In this document: one piece after another, positions 61,995 through 64,000 of the stretch
Numbering within the stretch: position 1 is the stretch's first letter
Layout: every line of letters starts with the position of its first letter
IMG/VR virus record: IMGVR_UViG_3300023184_000027
Coordinates: 124,001 to 188,000 of that record
Strand: one strand, 5' to 3'
Length of the DNA stretch: 64,000 nucleotides
Origin: a virus
The notes under the pieces: model-generated
Seen by the model: only the letters and a program-made list of their open reading frames with translations
Told to the model about the DNA's origin: nothing
Databases searched by the model: none
Translations under genes and position numbers: made by a program

Positions 61995-64000
61995 ATGTCT
62001 ATGAAAAAAGTTTTAATTATAACACCCCATTTAAGTACAGGTGGTGCACCTCAAGTCACCCTTAATAAAATAAAGTTATTAAAAGACGATTACATTATTA
62101 AATGTGTCGAATATTCTTTGGTTGCTTGGAACTATGTAGTCCAACGAAATCAAATTGAAAATATGTTATTAGATAATTTCCACCCATTAGGAGATAATAA
62201 ATCTGAACTTATTAATATTTTAAAAGATTTTAATCCTGATGTTGTTAGTATGGAAGAATTTCCTGAATTCTTTATGGATGATGAAATAACAAAAGAAATA
62301 TATAAGGAAGACCGTAGATACACTATTTTTGAAACTACCCACGATTCTAGCTTTCCTGTAACATCAAAGAGATACTTTCCAGATAAGTTTATATTTGTAA
62401 GCGCGTTTAACGCGTTCAGATATTCTATCTTTGATATTCCATATGAAATAATTGAATATCCTGTGGATGTTAAAATAAAAAATCAAAAAGAGAATCAGGA
62501 GAAATTAGATTTAAGTTCTGATTGGAAACATGTTGTTAATGTTGGTTTATTCACCTCAAGAAAAAATCAAAAATATCTTTTTGAGATTGCCGAATACTTA
62601 AAGAATTATAAAATTAAATTTCATTTTATTGGGAATCAAGCGGACAACTTTAAAGATTATTGGGAACCTTTAATAACTAACAAACCTAAAAACGCCATTA
62701 TTTGGGGTGAGAGAAATGATGTGGATAGTTTTATTCAAGCATCCGATGTATTTTTCTTTTCATCAAAAGGTGACCGAAATAATAAGGAGTTAAACCCTAT
62801 CGCAATTAAAGAAGCTTTAGAGTATAGAATACCTATGATGATGTATAATTTGGAAGTTTATTGTGATAAGTATAGTAACGAAGAATTTATAACATTTTTA
62901 ACAGGTGATTTAAAAATAGATTCGGAAAATTTATTAAATATTTTGGGTGTTGAGATTGATAAAGAATTAACATCTCATATTAATGATGATGAAGTCATTA
63001 TCATTAGTACTTATCCCGACACTATTAAACGCAAAAATCTAACGATTGAATGTATAGAAAGTTTTAAAAAATTAGGTAGAAAAATTATATTAGTTTCTCA
63101 TTATCCGGTACCAAATGAGATACAAGAAATGGCAGACTATTATATTTTTGATTCAAATAATTTATTGATTCCTCATTCATATTACACCCATTTTTATCAT
63201 AATACGGACCAATATAATGCTCAAATAAATATCAATGGGTTGTCAAAATCAAATCAATCATTAGCTGCTCATATTAATTTTATGAATGGTGCAAAATTCG
63301 CTAAAGTTATTGGAGCGACAAAATTTATGATAATAACTTATGATGTTACCTTAAACGAATTAGACATTCCTTTAATTGAAGAATATTTTAATAAATTAAC
63401 AAATTGGAATTGTTGTTTATCTTACATGGATAATGGTGTTGAAACAACCTCTATGGTGTTTAAAACTAGTTATTTTCTAAATACTTTTTTAGATATTAAT
63501 GATGAAGAAACATTTAATAATCATTGTTCTGAATTAAAGTGTCATAATTTTTTAGAAAATTACTATATGAAAATTTTAGAAGGTAAAGAAAACCTTTGGA
63601 TTGAACATAATAATAAAAAAACAATTTTACCAAATTCAGGTTTGGGGGTATCATCTAATTCTGAATATTATTCAATTTTACCTGTTAATGACACCAAAAA
63701 TAGGTGGGTGTTTTATTTTTACACATATAATATTGACAATCGCAGATTGGAATTATCAATTAATAAATCGGGTAAAAACATCTTTAACGATTCAATCATT
63801 ATCTCTGAACATACATTAATTGCTGGTTCAAATAGGGCAAAGTATTTTAAGTACATTGATTATAATGGAAACCCTATGGAGATTACCATTTCATTTTATG
63901 ATGAAGATAATTTACATAAAACAGAAACTTATGAATTAAACAATACAACAATTCACCAATATTATGACAATGGGTTCTTTAATGAAATAAATAAAACAGA
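61995..64000 (+). CDS. Glycosyltransferase, GT4-like N-terminal part (cut by window edge)
   Basis: The gene starts MSMKKVLIITPHLSTGGAPQ at 61995 (or at the second ATG, 62001) and stays open to the right edge, giving at least 668 residues. The opening and the later KHVVNVGLFTSRKNQKYLFE, FHFIGNQADNFKDYW and SDVFFFSSKGDRNNKELNP, then IAIKEALEYRIPMM, are the GT-B pattern of family 4 transferases, including the E-A-L donor region. From about residue 335 a second part begins (VIIISTYPDTIKRKNLTIEC, later CCLSYMDNGVETTS), resembling a GT-A/GT2-type module. TTGACA lies at 61966-61971, but no convincing -10 follows at normal spacing. The gene may open another sugar-modification unit to the right. Confidence 0.75.
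   Translation, partial: MSMKKVLIITPHLSTGGAPQVTLNKIKLLKDDYIIKCVEYSLVAWNYVVQRNQIENMLLDNFHPLGDNKSELINILKDFNPDVVSMEEFPEFFMDDEITKEIYKEDRRYTIFETTHDSSFPVTSKRYFPDKFIFVSAFNAFRYSIFDIPYEIIEYPVDVKIKNQKENQEKLDLSSDWKHVVNVGLFTSRKNQKYLFEIAEYLKNYKIKFHFIGNQADNFKDYWEPLITNKPKNAIIWGERNDVDSFIQASDVFFFSSKGDRNNKELNPIAIKEALEYRIPMMMYNLEVYCDKYSNEEFITFLTGDLKIDSENLLNILGVEIDKELTSHINDDEVIIISTYPDTIKRKNLTIECIESFKKLGRKIILVSHYPVPNEIQEMADYYIFDSNNLLIPHSYYTHFYHNTDQYNAQININGLSKSNQSLAAHINFMNGAKFAKVIGATKFMIITYDVTLNELDIPLIEEYFNKLTNWNCCLSYMDNGVETTSMVFKTSYFLNTFLDINDEETFNNHCSELKCHNFLENYYMKILEGKENLWIEHNNKKTILPNSGLGVSSNSEYYSILPVNDTKNRWVFYFYTYNIDNRRLELSINKSGKNIFNDSIIISEHTLIAGSNRAKYFKYIDYNGNPMEITISFYDEDNLHKTETYELNNTTIHQYYDNGFFNEINKT

Overview
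This window looks like part of the genome of a large, strongly AT-rich, T4-related contractile-tailed phage (myovirus). It carries the T4-type replication core (start of a gp41-like helicase, an RNase H/FEN-type exonuclease, UvsX, gp32 and a family B polymerase gp43) and T4-type tail genes (sheath gp18, tube gp19, a frameshifted tail assembly chaperone, a tape measure, a gp53-like wedge protein and two giant baseplate proteins). The adhesins use FISUMP (Fib_succ_major) and BspA-like DUF285 repeats, and clear Shine-Dalgarno sequences are scarce. Together these suggest a host in the Bacteroidota; that is inference, because no host gene is visible. No tRNA, integrase, CRISPR array or insertion sequence was found. 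No stretch above 300 bases lacks a gene once the frameshift extension and the two edge genes are counted.

Layout. 1-4295 (minus): replication and recombination, with an HNH endonuclease inserted between rnh and uvsX. 4393-19793 (minus): two small proteins, then a 2108-aa hub-like protein, gp53, a 1663-aa baseplate protein with an embedded OmpA-like domain, the tape measure, and the chaperone gene with a +1 (or -2) frameshift. 19927-25240 (minus): tube, a HAD-like enzyme, and a very long sheath. 25366-25530 (plus): a small ribbon-helix-helix protein with its own inverted repeat. 25527-28628 (minus): a tightly coupled operon of tail/neck-like proteins and three small proteins sharing the leader MKILITE. 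28679-33533 (plus): SNF2-type helicase, a superoxide dismutase fused to a nuclease-like domain, a neck-like protein and a small beta-rich protein, closed by a bidirectional terminator. 33570-36359 (minus): DNA polymerase. 36452-43723 (minus): a 2047-aa DUF285 adhesin and a virion-type papain-like protease. 43770-50535 (minus): seven glycosyltransferase and methyltransferase genes. 50636-61921 (minus): four more adhesin-like proteins, three with Thr/Pro stalks and two with FISUMP tips. 61995-64000 (plus): start of another glycosyltransferase.

How it fits together. Replication and gp32 genes appear to use host-like promoters; the best is TTGACA-17-TATACT before gp32. A recurring TATTTAT(A/C) box lies just upstream of 14 gene or operon starts on both strands and is a candidate late promoter. 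Structural genes follow the usual tube, chaperone, tape measure, baseplate order. The sugar-modification cassette sits between Thr/Pro-stalked adhesin genes, so virion stalk glycosylation is a plausible joint function. The MKILITE leader matches the (L/I)-x-E cleavage rule of T4 capsid-targeting sequences, so those small proteins may be packaged and injected with the DNA.
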